Positions 36,689-36,696 of a DNA stretch of 36,696 nucleotides are shown one piece after another; positions within the stretch are counted from its first letter, which is position 1, and each line of letters opens with the position of its first letter. The stretch comes from Candidatus Poribacteria bacterium (GTDB lineage: Bacteria; Poribacteria; WGA-4E; WGA-3G). The DNA lies in contig JAJDWI010000096.1 of NCBI GenBank assembly GCA_022825665.1, positions 1 through 36,696 on the forward strand, given 5' to 3'. The translations under genes and the position numbers were made by a program. The notes beneath the pieces are model-generated. The model saw only the letters and a program-made list of their open reading frames with translations, was not told where the DNA came from and made no database searches.

Positions 36689-36696
36689 ACATACGT

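Overview
The window is a 36.7 kb stretch of AT-leaning bacterial chromosome, densely coding, with short gaps and mostly Shine-Dalgarno starts. No rRNA, tRNA or CRISPR array was seen. The mix of families (two phytanoyl-CoA dioxygenase-like enzymes, an enolase-superfamily sugar-acid dehydratase-like protein, DUF4159 and DUF1854 proteins, a TonB-dependent receptor locus, an AAA-like ATPase fused to a PD-(D/E)XK nuclease, many short palindromic repeats) is what I would expect from an uncultured environmental lineage such as Candidatus Poribacteria or a relative. This placement is inference from gene content only.

Layout. 1-604: a decayed TnpB (IS200/IS605) 3' end runs into a small membrane protein whose native start appears lost. 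656-6058 (minus): DUF4159 protein, DUF1854 protein and an ABC exporter with an unusual PH-like plus zinc-ribbon N-terminus, preceded by an enolase-superfamily enzyme. 6499-10125 (plus): catalase-peroxidase KatG with a strong terminator, then a UMF1-type MFS transporter. 10318-16871 (minus): an outer-membrane uptake locus made of a TonB-dependent receptor, a small secreted-looking protein, a beta-helix lipoprotein, a second lipoprotein and a TonB protein. 17127-20528 (plus): a CTP-dependent lipid-kinase-like protein, the rRNA/tRNA methyltransferase TrmJ, and an AAA ATPase-nuclease gene followed by a displaced second copy of the trmJ 3' end. 20751-31527 (plus): membrane-anchored spermidine-synthase-like TPR protein, AspRS, a glutamate/dicarboxylate symporter, an AI-2E-type transporter and the GTPase Der. 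31613-34495 (plus): a D-2-hydroxyacid dehydrogenase, then a two-gene unit of an OLD/ABC-like ATPase and a PIN-like protein. 34500-36474: two divergently transcribed phytanoyl-CoA dioxygenase family genes.

The most interesting signals are: (1) the AAA/PD-(D/E)XK nuclease gene is bracketed by two copies of the trmJ 3' end that differ almost only at synonymous positions, the hallmark of an element that inserts at a gene's 3' end and restores it; (2) the ATPase plus PIN-like pair at 32621-34495, which has the look of a defence or toxin-type module and carries Asn where the first catalytic Asp is expected; (3) three consecutive housekeeping or transport genes (aspS, symporter, AI-2E transporter) each carry a large lineage-specific inserted domain, the last of about 355 residues with propeller-like repeats; (4) the TonB-dependent receptor/beta-helix lipoprotein locus, which looks like a dedicated uptake system for an unknown substrate.
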